NCBI GenBank assembly: GCA_019637095.1 | Contig: JAHBWG010000042.1 | Location: 1 to 64,000 of the forward strand | DNA length: 64,000 nucleotides | Direction: 5' to 3' | DNA from: Sandaracinaceae bacterium | GTDB lineage: Bacteria; Myxococcota_A; Polyangia; Polyangiales; Sandaracinaceae | Translations under genes and position numbers: made by a program | In this document: positions 8,323 through 19,701 of the stretch, piece after piece | Layout of the letters: the number at the start of each line of letters is the position of its first letter | Position numbering within the stretch: position 1 is the stretch's first letter | The notes under the pieces: model-generated | The model's input: the letters and a program-made list of their open reading frames with translations, nothing else | Databases searched by the model: none | Told to the model about the DNA's origin: nothing

Positions 8323-8949
8323 TCAGCGGCTCGGGGGCTCGGCGGGTTGGGCAGGGCGGCCGGGGAGCTGGTCGAGCAGCACCTGCATCACGCCCTCGAG
8401 GCTCGGCTCGTTGGCGAGCGCGGCGTAGAGCTCCTTGCGAGCGTAGAAGAGCCGCGTTCGGACGGTCAGCACGGGGATGTCGAGCGCCTCCGCGATCTCC
8501 TTGGCCGGGACGCCCTCGAGGTCGTGCAGGACGAGCACTTCGCGCTTCTTCTCGGAGAGCGTGTCGAGCAGGCGGTAGAGCGCCTCGACGCGCTGCGCGC
8601 GCTCGAGCTGGACGTCCGGCGTGTCCGCGGGCGCTCCCTCGCGCGGCCCCTCGGGGACCTCCTGATCGCTGAACCGAGGGCGGCTGCGCCCCCGGCGCAG
8701 GTGCATCCGCGTCACGTTGGTCGCCAGCCGGTAGAGCCAGGTGGAGAACTTCGCGTCCCCGCGGAACGAGGCGAGCGAGCGGTAGACGTTCAGGAACACG
8801 TCCTGGACCACGTCCTCGACGTCCGCCGACGGACCGATCATCCGGAACACGATCCGGCTGACGGTGGCCTGGTGCCGCACGAAGATCTGCCGGAACGCGG
8901 TGGTGTCGCCGGCTTGGGCGCGCGTGATGAGTGCGGCATCCGGGTCCAT
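8323..8949 (-). CDS. ECF-family RNA polymerase sigma factor
   Basis: 208 residues from the ATG at 8949; a start at 9015 would add 22 residues unlike the family. Region 2 is clear ('DVVQDVFLNVYRSLASF', then 'FSTWLYRLATNVTR'), and region 4 carries the helix-turn-helix 'VPAKEIAEALDIPVLTVRTRLFYAR' near residues 155-180. It would direct RNA polymerase to stress-type promoters. The downstream zinc-finger/FecR gene is its probable anti-sigma factor. No ECF-type promoter could be identified with confidence upstream. Confidence 0.92.
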   Translation of the reverse strand: MDPDAALITRAQAGDTTAFRQIFVRHQATVSRIVFRMIGPSADVEDVVQDVFLNVYRSLASFRGDAKFSTWLYRLATNVTRMHLRRGRSRPRFSDQEVPEGPREGAPADTPDVQLERAQRVEALYRLLDTLSEKKREVLVLHDLEGVPAKEIAEALDIPVLTVRTRLFYARKELYAALANEPSLEGVMQVLLDQLPGRPAQPAEPPSR

Positions 8950-9113
8950 GGGGCGTTCAGGGCGCTCGAGGGCTCCGGCGGGGAGCGTCAGCGCGGCGAA
9001 GCTGGAAGATACCATCGTAGACGCCCGTTGCCCGGGACGCCCTCCGCGTTCACGCGGCCTTGCTCGCCTCGGCGCGACCGACTATGCCCGGGCAGCGTTC
9101 GCCGGGAGAGCAC

Positions 9114-10085
9114 GTGATCCGCGTCGAGAACCTCACGAAGTCCTACGGTCGTCACGAGGCGGTGCGCGGGCTCGACTTCGAGGTCCCCAAGGGCCAGGTG
9201 TGCGGGTTCCTGGGGCCCAACGGCGCGGGCAAGAGCACCACGCTGCGCATGATCACCGGGTTCCTCGCGCCGACGACCGGGACGGTCCGGATCGGCGGCG
9301 TCGACGCGCTCGAAGACCCGATCGCGGCGCGGCGGCAGATCGGGTACATGCCGGAGGCCTGCCCGCTCTACCCGGAGATGCGGGTCGCCGAGTACCTCCG
9401 GTACCGCGCCGAGCTCAAGGGCGTCCCGCGCGCCAGCATCCCGCCGCGCGTCGCGCGGGCGCTCGAGCAGGCGGCGGTCGCCGACGTCGAGGGGCGCATC
9501 ATCGGTCAGCTGTCCAAGGGCTACCGGCAGCGCGTCGGTCTGGCCGATGCGCTCGTGGCGGATCCGCCCATCTTGATCCTCGACGAGCCGACGGCCGGGC
9601 TCGATCCGAACCAGATCCGGCAGGTGCGCGATCTCGTGGGCGAGCTCGCGAAGGACAAGACCGTGCTCTTGAGCACGCACATCCTCCCGGAGGTCGAGGC
9701 GATCTGCGACCGGGTCCTCATCCTCGCCAAGGGCAAGATGGTCTCGGACGGAGACCCGCAGACGCTGCGGGCGCGGCTCACCGGGGGCGAGACGATCCGC
9801 TTCGAGGGGCGCGGCGCCGAGGGCGCGTTCCGCGCGGCGCTCGCGAAGGTCGATGGGCTCGCGGTGCTCCGCCTCGCGGCCGACGGGCCGATCGTGCGCG
9901 GAGAGCTCGACGCCGGCGGGGTGACCGACGCCGCCGAGCGCGTGTTCCGCGCGGTCGCCGACGCGGGCCTCGCGCTCCGGGAGCTGCGGCCCAAGCAGGC
10001 CTCGCTCGAGGACGTCTTCGCGGACCTCACGACGGCCGAGCCCGCCGCGCCCGCCGCGCCCGCGCGCCGGGACGAGGAGGAGTGA
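9114..10085 (+). CDS. ABC transporter ATP-binding protein (GldA-like)
   Basis: 323 residues from the GTG at 9114, which has GGGAG six bases upstream; an ATG at 9084 is possible. Walker A is 'GPNGAGKST', the signature is 'LSKGYRQRVGLADAL', and Walker B is 'PILILDEPTAGLDP', with the H-loop in 'LLSTHILPE'. It energises the membrane subunit encoded by the next gene, which it overlaps by one base. The order ATPase, permease, GldG-like, DUF4340 is that of the GldAFG-type exporters common in Bacteroidetes and myxobacteria. The substrate is unknown. Confidence 0.92.
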   Translation: MIRVENLTKSYGRHEAVRGLDFEVPKGQVCGFLGPNGAGKSTTLRMITGFLAPTTGTVRIGGVDALEDPIAARRQIGYMPEACPLYPEMRVAEYLRYRAELKGVPRASIPPRVARALEQAAVADVEGRIIGQLSKGYRQRVGLADALVADPPILILDEPTAGLDPNQIRQVRDLVGELAKDKTVLLSTHILPEVEAICDRVLILAKGKMVSDGDPQTLRARLTGGETIRFEGRGAEGAFRAALAKVDGLAVLRLAADGPIVRGELDAGGVTDAAERVFRAVADAGLALRELRPKQASLEDVFADLTTAEPAAPAAPARRDEEE

Positions 10086-10834
10086 TGCGCGCGATCTGGA
10101 CGATCTTCAAGCGCGAGGTCCACTCGTTCTTCGTCTCGCCGATGGCGTACGTCTCGTTGACGGGGTGGCTGCTGTTCTCGGGCCTGACTTTCTGGATGCT
10201 CGCGGGCTACTACGCCGGGCAGCCGTTCGGGAACAGCGCGCAGGACAGCCCGCTCACCGCGTTCTTCGGGCAGACGACGCTCTTCTACCTCCCGATGCTG
10301 GTGTTCGTGCCGCTCGTGACGATGCGCCTCATCGCCGAGGAGCGGAACCGCGGGACGCTCGAGGTCCTCATGACCGCGCCCGTCACCGAGGCGAGCGTGG
10401 TGCTCGGCAAGTACCTCGCGGCGAACGTGTTCTGGCTCGCGATGTGGGCCCCGACGCTGCTCTACGTGTGGCTGACGAGCCGCTACGGGGACGTGGATCT
10501 CGGCGCGGTCGGCACGAGCTACCTCGGCGTCTTCGGGATCGGCGTCTACTACCTCGCGATCGGCGTCCTGATGAGCGCGATCTCGCCGAACCAGCTCGTG
10601 AGCGCGATCCTCACGTTCCTCGCGCTCGCCGGCCTGTTCGTCGTCGGGCTCGGTCAATACGTATTCGGCGACGAGTACCGCGAGCTCTTCGCCTACCTCT
10701 CGATCTGGGGCCACATGGAGGCGTTCTCGCGCGGCGTCGTCGACACGCGCTACCTCGTCTTCGACGCGAGCCTCGCGGCGGTCGCGCTGTCGCTCGCCGT
10801 CGGCTCGCTCAGCGCGCGGAGGCTCGAGGGATGA
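10085..10834 (+). CDS. ABC-2 type permease (GldF-like)
   Basis: 249 residues with about six membrane helices, an N-terminal 'IFKREVHSFFVSPMAYV' amphipathic stretch and the conserved 'LIAEERNRGTLEVLMTAPV' loop typical of GldF/NosY permeases. The ATG shares its first base with the stop of the ATPase gene and is preceded by GAGGAGGAG. It ends in a four-base ATGA overlap with the next gene. It forms the membrane channel of the exporter with the upstream ATPase. Confidence 0.9.
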   Translation: MRAIWTIFKREVHSFFVSPMAYVSLTGWLLFSGLTFWMLAGYYAGQPFGNSAQDSPLTAFFGQTTLFYLPMLVFVPLVTMRLIAEERNRGTLEVLMTAPVTEASVVLGKYLAANVFWLAMWAPTLLYVWLTSRYGDVDLGAVGTSYLGVFGIGVYYLAIGVLMSAISPNQLVSAILTFLALAGLFVVGLGQYVFGDEYRELFAYLSIWGHMEAFSRGVVDTRYLVFDASLAAVALSLAVGSLSARRLEG

Positions 10835-12417
10835 GCGACGCGGGCGATCCGAAGGGCGTGCCGATGGACGCGGCCCGGCGGCGCCGCGTCGCGACGCGCC
10901 TCTACGCGCTCGCGAGCGCTGCCCTCCTCGTGCTGCTCGCGCTCCAGCTCAACTACCTGAGCTACCGGCACTACGCGCGGTGGGACTGGACGACCCACTC
11001 GATCTACACGCTGTCCGATCGCACCAAGGCGGTGCTGCGCGAGCTCGCCCACGACGTGGAGATCTGGATCCTCCTCTCCGAGGGCGAGCAGGGCTTCACC
11101 GAGCTGCGCAACCTCCTCGGGCGCTATCAGGCCGAGACGGGCCGCATCACCGTCCACTACGTGGATCCAGATCGGGACCCCGGCGGCTATCGCGAGGTGG
11201 CGCAGCGCTTCGCCCTCGGCGGTGTGCAGGTCGGTGAGGGGCGCGTGCTCTCCGACGTCGCCGCCGTCATCGACGCCGGCACGCGGCACTGGCAGATCAC
11301 GCGCGACGACCTGGTCTCGACGCGCTTCGATCCGATGTCCGACGAGAACACCGTGGAGCTCGACGTGGAGGGCGAGCGGGCGATCACCGGCGCGCTCGTC
11401 GAGCTGTCCACCGGGCGCCCGACGCGCGTCTGCGTCACCCGCGGGCACGGCGAGCTGCAGGTCTCGGGTAGCGGCCGCTCGCTCGCGGGTTTCGCGCGCG
11501 AGGTGCAGCGAGAGAACCTCGAGCTCACCCCGATCGACACGCGCGGCGTCGAGCGCATCGACGCCGGCTGCGACGCGGTCGCGATCGTCGGGCCGGAGGT
11601 CGCGTTCACCGCAGAAGAGGTCGACACGCTGCGCGCGTACGTGCGCGGCGGCGGCAACCTGTTCGTCGCGCTCGATCCGGTCATCGCGCGCAACCGCGCG
11701 AGCTTCACCGAGCTCGGGATCGAGCCGATGCTGCGCGACTTCGGGATCCGCGTCGATCGGACGGTCGTGATCGAGCCGAACCCCGCGCTCTTGCCGGCGG
11801 GCGTGGGCAACCCGATCGGGCCGTTCGCCGTCGTGGGCTGGGGCGAGCACGCGATCACGCGGCCCTTCGCGTCGCTCGGGCTACCGATCGTGATGAGCGA
11901 GGTGCGCAGCGTCACGCCGGTGGACGAGGGGCGCGCTACGGTGCTGCTCACGACGAGCGAGCAGTCGTACGCGGAGACCGACGTCCGCGGCATCGTCGAG
12001 GGCTCGATCCAGCTCGGCGCGGACCCGGACGACGTCCGCGGGCCGGTGCCGGTGGCGGTGGCCACGACGGTGGAGGTCGCGCGACCCGAGCCGCGATCCC
12101 CGGCCGGCGCCGAAGACGAAGAAGAGGACGCGGGGCGTCGCGCCGGCGGGCGGATCGTCGTGGTCGGCGACGCGACGATGTTCGCCAGCGAGTACGTGGC
12201 GGAGCCCACCGTCGTGAACGGCAGCTTCGTGGCCGCGGCGATCGGTTGGCTCACGCAGCGGGAGGCGCTGATCGCGATCGACGCGCGCTCGTACCGGCAC
12301 CGCCCCGTCTCGATGAGCCAAGACGACGTGCTCAACCTCTTCTTGCGCGTCGTCGTGCTGATCCCGCTCGCCTTCGTGTTCTTGGGCTTCGCCGTCTGGT
12401 GGAACCGCCGCTCATGA
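10831..12417 (+). CDS. GldG-like ABC-associated membrane protein
   Basis: 528 residues. One membrane helix near residues 22-42 and another at the extreme C-terminus ('VVVLIPLAFVFLGFAVWW') bracket a large periplasmic domain of the GldG/ABC-2-associated type ('TTHSIYTLSDRTKAVL', 'GDATMFASEYV'). Such proteins accompany GldF permeases and probably shape substrate recognition. It is translationally coupled on both sides by ATGA overlaps. Confidence 0.85.
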   Translation: MSDAGDPKGVPMDAARRRRVATRLYALASAALLVLLALQLNYLSYRHYARWDWTTHSIYTLSDRTKAVLRELAHDVEIWILLSEGEQGFTELRNLLGRYQAETGRITVHYVDPDRDPGGYREVAQRFALGGVQVGEGRVLSDVAAVIDAGTRHWQITRDDLVSTRFDPMSDENTVELDVEGERAITGALVELSTGRPTRVCVTRGHGELQVSGSGRSLAGFAREVQRENLELTPIDTRGVERIDAGCDAVAIVGPEVAFTAEEVDTLRAYVRGGGNLFVALDPVIARNRASFTELGIEPMLRDFGIRVDRTVVIEPNPALLPAGVGNPIGPFAVVGWGEHAITRPFASLGLPIVMSEVRSVTPVDEGRATVLLTTSEQSYAETDVRGIVEGSIQLGADPDDVRGPVPVAVATTVEVARPEPRSPAGAEDEEEDAGRRAGGRIVVVGDATMFASEYVAEPTVVNGSFVAAAIGWLTQREALIAIDARSYRHRPVSMSQDDVLNLFLRVVVLIPLAFVFLGFAVWWNRRS

Positions 12418-14585
12418 CCCGCAAGACGACCATCGCGCTCGCGATCGCCAACGCGTTGCTCCTCGTGTTCATCCTCGTCTACGAGCGCGGGACGGTCTCG
12501 ACCGGTGAGCGCGCCGCGCGCAGCGGCCAGGTGCTGCGCTCGTTCGTGCGCGACCGCGTCGATCGCGTCGAGCTCGTCCGTGGCGAGGAGCCCGCCCTCG
12601 TGTTCGAGCGCGAGCGCCCGGCCGACGACGACGTGCTCGCGGTCGGGACGTGGACGATCCGCGAGCCGATGGCGGTCGCGGCCGACGAGGACGCGGTCGA
12701 CGGTCTGCTCGGCGCGCTCGAGTGGCTGGCCGCGCGCCGGACGTTCGACGGCGTCGGCGCCGAGGATCGCGCGCGCTTCGGGCTCGACGCGCCGCGCTTC
12801 GTGGTGCGCTTCCGCGTCCGTGACGAGCGGGTCGAGCTCCGCGTCGGCGGCCCGGCGCCGACGGGGGAGGGCGTCTACGTCGCGATCGAGGGCGAGGATC
12901 GCGCGTACGTCGTCGAACAGGACTTCGTCGAGTCGATCGACCACGACCTCGCGCACTTCCGCGACAAGCGCCTGTTCCGCGGCTTCTACCCGACCGGCGT
13001 CGAGCGCGTGGAGGTCGGCGAGCATCGCTTCGAGCGCGCGGGCGGGATGTGGCTCGTGCGCGCGCCGGTGCGCGGCTGGGCCAACCAGGGGCTCGTCGAC
13101 GGCGTCGTGCGGATCACCCGCGAGCTGTCCGCGACGCGCTTCGTCGCCGAGCCGGGCGAGCTCTCGCGCTACGGGCTCGACGCGCCTTGGCGGGAGCTCG
13201 TCGTGAGCCGTGGCGCCGACGTCACGGAGCAACGCGTGGCGCGCCTGCGCGTCGGGGGGCCCTGCGGCGAGCACGACGCGGAGCGCTACGCGGTCGCCGG
13301 GGACTCGGGCCCCGTCGTGTGCGTGCGCGAGAGCGACGTCGAGGCCCTCGTGCTCGACCCGGAGCGGGTCCGCGAGACGCGCCTCCTGCCCGTCACCGAC
13401 GACGCGATCGACGCGATCGTCGTGACGCGCGGCGAGGCGCGCGTCGAGGTCCGCCGCGAGGGGGACCAGTGGAAGCTGCGCATCGGCCAGGGCGCCGCGA
13501 CGCAGCGCGCCGACGCGGACGACGGCGCCGTCGGCGCGTGGCTGGCGGCGCTCCGCGATCGGCGGGCGGTCGAGATCGTCGAGATCGCGGAGCTACCGGC
13601 CGGGGCCACCGACGCGGCGGCGCTCGTCACGCTTCGGGTCGAGCGGCGCGACGAGCCCGCGCTCGAGCTGCGGGTGACCGCCTCGGACGCCGAGGGCGTG
13701 TGGCTGAGGCGCGGCGACGAGGAGGCGCGGGTCCGCTTCGAGGCGAGCGCGTTCGCCGATCTCGACGTCGGCCCGCTGCGCTTCCGTGCGCGCCAGATCT
13801 TCGCGGGCGACCCGGCCGACGCCGTGCGCGTCTCGCTCTCGCGTGGCGCGCGGGAAGAGCGCGCGGTGCGTGGGGAGGATGCCGAGTGGCGCCTCGAGGC
13901 CCCGATCGAGGCCGAGGCGGATCGCGTCGTCGTGCGAGAGATCGCGAGGCAGCTCGCGACGCTGCGCGCGGAGCGGTTCGTCGCACAGAGCGCGTCCGTC
14001 GAGCACGGCCTCGCGGCGCCGTTCGCCCGCGTGCGTGTCGAGCTGCGGCCGCGCGAGGGGGAGCCGCGGGAGCTCGCGCTCGACCTCGGCGCGCCGACCG
14101 AGGACGGGCGCTTCGCGCGCGCAGGGGAGGCGGGCGTGGTGTTCGTCATCGCCTCGGACCGCGCGCAGGCGTTGACGCGCGAGCTCGTCGGGCTCGATCT
14201 GCTCGCCGTCGACGCGGACGCGCTCGAGTCGCTCCGGCTGGAGCGCGGCGAAGAGGTCGTCGAGCTCCGGCGCGAGGGCACGGGCTGGCAGCTCGCCGGC
14301 GGCGGCACGCCCAACGAGGCGCGCACGCGCGCCCTGCTCGAGCGGCTCGCGACGCTGCGCGCGAGCGCCGTCTCCTCGTACGGCCCTCCGGGCGATGCCG
14401 CCGCGGTGCGTGTGGTGGCGACGCGCCGCGCGAGCGCCGAGGGGGAGCGCGTCGTTACCCTCGCGTTCGGCGAGCCCGTCGGTTCCGGCGACGACGCGTA
14501 CCTGCCGGCGTGGCGCGAGGGGCTCGCGGTCGTCTACCGCGTGCGGCCGGACGCCGTGCGGAGCGCGCTCGACTACCGGCCCTGA
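12414..14585 (+). CDS. DUF4340-type periplasmic repeat protein of the ABC exporter
   Basis: 723 residues. A single N-terminal helix ('TIALAIANALLLVFILVYE') anchors a long extracytoplasmic region with repeated DUF4340-like units ('FRDKRLFRGFYPTGVERVEV', 'LDVGPLRFRARQIF', 'LVGLDLLAVDADALESL'). Proteins of this family regularly follow GldG genes; biochemical function is not established. It ends the four-gene operon. Its start overlaps the previous stop by four bases. Confidence 0.8.
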   Translation: MTRKTTIALAIANALLLVFILVYERGTVSTGERAARSGQVLRSFVRDRVDRVELVRGEEPALVFERERPADDDVLAVGTWTIREPMAVAADEDAVDGLLGALEWLAARRTFDGVGAEDRARFGLDAPRFVVRFRVRDERVELRVGGPAPTGEGVYVAIEGEDRAYVVEQDFVESIDHDLAHFRDKRLFRGFYPTGVERVEVGEHRFERAGGMWLVRAPVRGWANQGLVDGVVRITRELSATRFVAEPGELSRYGLDAPWRELVVSRGADVTEQRVARLRVGGPCGEHDAERYAVAGDSGPVVCVRESDVEALVLDPERVRETRLLPVTDDAIDAIVVTRGEARVEVRREGDQWKLRIGQGAATQRADADDGAVGAWLAALRDRRAVEIVEIAELPAGATDAAALVTLRVERRDEPALELRVTASDAEGVWLRRGDEEARVRFEASAFADLDVGPLRFRARQIFAGDPADAVRVSLSRGAREERAVRGEDAEWRLEAPIEAEADRVVVREIARQLATLRAERFVAQSASVEHGLAAPFARVRVELRPREGEPRELALDLGAPTEDGRFARAGEAGVVFVIASDRAQALTRELVGLDLLAVDADALESLRLERGEEVVELRREGTGWQLAGGGTPNEARTRALLERLATLRASAVSSYGPPGDAAAVRVVATRRASAEGERVVTLAFGEPVGSGDDAYLPAWREGLAVVYRVRPDAVRSALDYRP

Positions 14586-14606
14586 GCCTCGCAGCCGCTG
14601 GTCGCG

Positions 14607-14705
14607 CCGCGGCGCTTCGAGACGGCCACGAGCGCTCCCCCCCGAACCACGCTCGAGGGATCCAGAGCTCGCTCGTCCAGCCTCGGCTCTCCGCGGCGCT
14701 TCGAG
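14607..14705. repeat. 15-bp direct repeat in a convergent gap
   Basis: CCGCGGCGCTTCGAG occurs at 14607-14621 and again at 14691-14705 in the gap between two convergent genes (14586-14739). No terminator with a T-tract was found there and nothing else stands out. Confidence 0.5.
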
Positions 14706-14739
14706 GCGAGCCGCGCCCGCGCTCACGCCGCGGTGACGA

Positions 14740-15357
14740 TCACTCGGCGCCCGGAGGGGGCTCGAGGATCTCGTGGCTGCGGTACTCGAGCATCCCGTTC
14801 GACACGTTGAACCCGGCGCCCGAGACGCGCGTGAAGCGCCCGTGGACGCGGATCTTCGCGCCGACCGCGAAGTCGGTCGGGACGGGGAGGATCCCCGACT
14901 CCGGATCCGGCGGGACGTAGCGGCCGCGCGCGGCGAGCGCGACGGCCTCGTCGATCTGGGTCTGGTTCTCCGCGTAGCCGGCGAGCATCAGGCGCTGCAT
15001 GTCCTCGGGCGGGTCGCGCCGATCGGTGATCCAGAGGTGCGGCGCCGCGGGCGGATCGCAGGTGCGCCCGGCCGGACACGTCGGCGGCAGGTAGATCGCG
15101 GCGATGTACCCCGTGACGGCGACGTCGGTGCCCATGGTCGTCGTTCCGCGCCGGCGCAGGCCGTAGACGCTGTACGAGCCGTCGGAGTACTCCACCTCGA
15201 ACGGCGGGGGCGGCAGGGTGGGCACGCTCGGCACGCTCGGCTGGACGTCGGGGAGCCGCTCGATCGTCAGGTCGCTCGCGGCCTGTTCGCCGCAGCCGGC
15301 GATGACACCGAGCGCCGCGAGCGCGGCGAGGAGGGAGAGCAAGCGGGTCAGCTTCAT
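14740..15357 (-). CDS. Predicted lipoprotein of unknown function
   Basis: 205 residues. A signal peptide ends in a canonical lipobox 'VIAGC' at about residue 22, so the mature protein should be lipid-anchored. The rest is a proline-rich linker followed by a beta-rich domain ('VAVTGYIAAIYLPP', 'GAKIRVHGRFTRVSG') reminiscent of an OB-fold, but I do not recognise a named family. Its ATG overlaps the stop of the HEAT-repeat gene by four bases (ATGA), so the two are co-expressed. Confidence 0.75.
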   Translation of the reverse strand: MKLTRLLSLLAALAALGVIAGCGEQAASDLTIERLPDVQPSVPSVPTLPPPPFEVEYSDGSYSVYGLRRRGTTTMGTDVAVTGYIAAIYLPPTCPAGRTCDPPAAPHLWITDRRDPPEDMQRLMLAGYAENQTQIDEAVALAARGRYVPPDPESGILPVPTDFAVGAKIRVHGRFTRVSGAGFNVSNGMLEYRSHEILEPPPGAE

Positions 15358-17867
15358 CGTTCCTCTCGGGGGGTCGGGCGAAATCCGCGGGACGCTACCA
15401 CGCCTCTCCCTCGCGCTGGAAGCGCCTGGCGCTCGGCGGCGCGAGGACGGCACGGGCGCGGGTCACGGGCGCGTCGCTCGATCGCCGCGCGGACGAGCTC
15501 TGGCGTCCCCCCGCGCCGCGCGATCGTCTCCGCCTCGCGGGCGGTCGCCCCACCGAGCCGCATGGCGAGGTCACCGGCGAGCGCGGCGAGATCCACGTCC
15601 GGGGCCCAGGCTTCGCTGCGCGCGCCGCGACGCAGGACCGTGAGGACGGCCTCGCCCGCCTCTTCGACGCAGAGCTCCTCCACCCAGCGGAGCGCCTGCT
15701 CCGTCACGCGCGGCCACTCGTCGCGATCCTCGAGGCGCGCCGTCACCAACGGCAACGCCTCGCGAACGCCCCCGCGCGTGAGCGCACCGATCGCGGCGTG
15801 GCGCACCCGCGGCGAGCGATCGTCGACCGCGCGACGCACCGCCTCCCGCCCCGCGGGTCGATCGAAGAGGGCGGTCACCGCCGCGGCGCGCACCATCGGC
15901 CACGAGTCGCGCCTCGCGCGAGCCGCGATCCCCTCGTCGTCCGCGTCGAGGGCGTCGAGCGTCTCGATCGCCGCGACGCGTACGCGCGGGTACCGATCGG
16001 CGAGCAGCGCGCGCGCGACGGCGGCGCGGCTCGGCGCGTCGCGGCGGCGCAAGGCGCCCATCGCGGCGGCGCGGAGCATCCACTCGTCCGCGTCGCGCGC
16101 GAGGGTCGCGAGCCAGGCGTCGATCTCCGGGTCGGCGCCGAGCAGCGCGGCGCCGCGCACGAGCCGCCACCGGTCCTCGAAGCGCGTCGCTTCGGGTGCG
16201 AGCCCACGGAGGATCGGCGCCGCGAGCTCGCGCGTGTCGGCACGCGACGCGAGACCGAGCGCGGCCGCGGCCCGCGCCGGCGCCGGGGGCGCCTGCTCGA
16301 TCCAGCGCGCGAGCGCGGCGCGCGCTGCCTCTCGGCCACCGACCGCCTGCGCGAGCCCCTCGCGCAGGGCGGGCCGTTCGCTGCCGCCGTCGGACACGAT
16401 CGCGGCGAGCAGCGCGGGCACCGCGAGCTCCGCCGAGTGGCGCAGCAGCGGCGCCACGGCGACGTCACCGCGCGGGCCGACGACGAGGCGCGACAGCGCC
16501 TCCCCCGCGTCCGCGCCCAGACCGCCGAGCGCTTCGGTGGCGGCGCGGGCGACCTCGTCCGCGTCCGCGCGCGCGGCGCGCTCGAGCAGCGGCACGCCGC
16601 CTTCGCCGCCTCGCTGCGTCGCGCTCGCGACGGCGCGCACGGCGCGGAGCTGTCCGCGCAGATCGAGCCGCTCCCACGCGGCGCCGATCGCGGTGATCGC
16701 CGAGGTCCCGAGCGAGCCGAGCAGGTGCGCGGCCTCGTCGCCCCGCGCGCCCCCTTCGACGAGCATCGCGACGAGCACCTCGACCCCTTCACCCCAGTCG
16801 AGATCGGTGAACGCCTCGAGCTCGGCCACGGCCGTGTGCACGGCGGCCGGCGACGTTCCGTCGGGCGCGCGCGCCTCGTCGAGCACGAGCGAGACGCAGC
16901 TCCACGAGAGCGGCTCGGGAGGCACGACCCAGAGCCGCCCGCCAGGCGGCGCGGCGACGCCGTCCGGAACCTCCACCCTCAGGCGCGGGCCGCGGTCGCC
17001 GACGAGCCAGAAGCGACGCGGGCGCCCGAGCGTCCGCGCGGCATCCGCCGCCGGGGAGAGCACGACCGCGAAGGCGCGCACGCGCAGCCGCGCCGCGTAC
17101 GTCGCGGTCACGAACTCGTGCGCGCCGGGCCCCCCGCGCCCTTCGGCCCAGTACGTGTCGGGACGCCCGTCGAAGAGCGCGGCGGGCGGCGCGAAGGCGT
17201 CCGGCGCGTCGTCCGGCTGGCCCCACGTGGAGCTCGCGCCGGTGGGGCGCAGCACGCGCACGAGCGGATCGGACGACGGCCCGGGCGAGTCGCTGCGCGC
17301 GACGAGCGCGAGCTCCTCTCCGTCGCCCAGGCGCGTGAGCACGACCGGGCGCAGGGTCGCGCGCCCGGGATCCCACGCGCGCGGCGACAGCAAGGTCTCT
17401 TGCTGGCCGCAGATGGTCGCGCCCTCGCGCACGAGGCCGACGATCACGTTCGGGCGCCCGTCCCCCGTGCGATCGGCCACCTCCACGCGACCGGCGAGGC
17501 GCTCTCCCGGATCGCCGTGATGATCGGTCCGCGCGCTCCACGGGATCACCGGGACGCCGCCGCGCACCGCGACCAGGGCGGCGGCGCGGCTCGCGCCGCT
17601 CGCGCGGACGATCGCGACGTGGTGGCCGGGCGCCACCTCCACGGCCTCCACCGTCGCGTCGTCGATGCCGGGCGCCCGCACGCTCGCGCTGGCCTCGCGC
17701 GCACCGGCGCGTGCGCGGATCGTCACCTCGTCCGCGCTCGCGCTGATCTCGAGGCTCACCGTGATCGCGGGGCGACCGAGGGTCGCGGGCTCGGCGAGGG
17801 GGAGGGGGAGTGCGCCCGCCGGGGACGCGAGCAGCAGGACGCAGAGGAGAGGAGCGAGTCGAGTCAT
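15354..17867 (-). CDS. Secreted HEAT-repeat protein
   Basis: 837 residues from the ATG at 17867, which opens a clean signal peptide ('LLCVLLLASPAGALPLPLA'). The N-terminal half has beta-rich segments, including a stretch with F5/8-type-C-like features ('ALFDGRPDTYWAEGRGG'). From about residue 380 to the end are HEAT repeats ('DADEWMLRAAAMGALRRRDA', 'RSPRVRHAAIGALTRGG'). It probably acts as a periplasmic or surface binding scaffold. It is the first gene of a two-gene operon with the downstream lipoprotein. Confidence 0.8.
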   Translation of the reverse strand: MTRLAPLLCVLLLASPAGALPLPLAEPATLGRPAITVSLEISASADEVTIRARAGAREASASVRAPGIDDATVEAVEVAPGHHVAIVRASGASRAAALVAVRGGVPVIPWSARTDHHGDPGERLAGRVEVADRTGDGRPNVIVGLVREGATICGQQETLLSPRAWDPGRATLRPVVLTRLGDGEELALVARSDSPGPSSDPLVRVLRPTGASSTWGQPDDAPDAFAPPAALFDGRPDTYWAEGRGGPGAHEFVTATYAARLRVRAFAVVLSPAADAARTLGRPRRFWLVGDRGPRLRVEVPDGVAAPPGGRLWVVPPEPLSWSCVSLVLDEARAPDGTSPAAVHTAVAELEAFTDLDWGEGVEVLVAMLVEGGARGDEAAHLLGSLGTSAITAIGAAWERLDLRGQLRAVRAVASATQRGGEGGVPLLERAARADADEVARAATEALGGLGADAGEALSRLVVGPRGDVAVAPLLRHSAELAVPALLAAIVSDGGSERPALREGLAQAVGGREAARAALARWIEQAPPAPARAAAALGLASRADTRELAAPILRGLAPEATRFEDRWRLVRGAALLGADPEIDAWLATLARDADEWMLRAAAMGALRRRDAPSRAAVARALLADRYPRVRVAAIETLDALDADDEGIAARARRDSWPMVRAAAVTALFDRPAGREAVRRAVDDRSPRVRHAAIGALTRGGVREALPLVTARLEDRDEWPRVTEQALRWVEELCVEEAGEAVLTVLRRGARSEAWAPDVDLAALAGDLAMRLGGATAREAETIARRGGTPELVRAAIERRARDPRPCRPRAAERQALPARGRGVVASRGFRPTPREER

Positions 17868-18033
17868 CGGGGGCCTCGGGCAGGCGGTGGAGTCTCCCAC
17901 GGGTGAGTGCGCGCGCGAGCGCCAGATTCTCGGCCGATCGAATGGCTAGCGCGGGCGCCACCCGAGCGGTCACCAGGCTGGCCACCGGGGAGCGCACGCG
18001 TGACCGGTGCGTGACTGTAGACATCGCGGCTCG

Positions 18034-18054
18034 GGACGGCTAAAAGCGCCGTCC
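18034..18054 (+). other. Hairpin in the region upstream of the sigma-70 gene
   Basis: GGACGGC and GCCGTCC pair perfectly over seven bases around a seven-base loop, 52 bases before the ATG. It may lie in the 5' leader. No convincing -35/-10 pair was found in the 239-base divergent gap (17868-18106). Confidence 0.3.
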
Positions 18055-18106
18055 GTCCGCGACGGTTGCGCCTGTCTTCGGCGCGCCTACGCATCGGTAA
18101 CGCGAC

Positions 18107-19681
<1,575 letters not shown>

Positions 19682-19701
19682 CCTCTTTCATCCGCGAAAC
19701 G

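Noticed and set aside
14586-14739. Search for a terminator between the DUF4340 and lipoprotein genes
   Set aside because: Only a 15-bp direct repeat is present; no stem with a T-tract was found.
17864-18094. A 76-codon minus-strand frame in the gap before the sigma-70 gene
   Set aside because: Arginine-rich, no ribosome site, no recognisable motif, and it covers the likely promoter region of two divergent genes.
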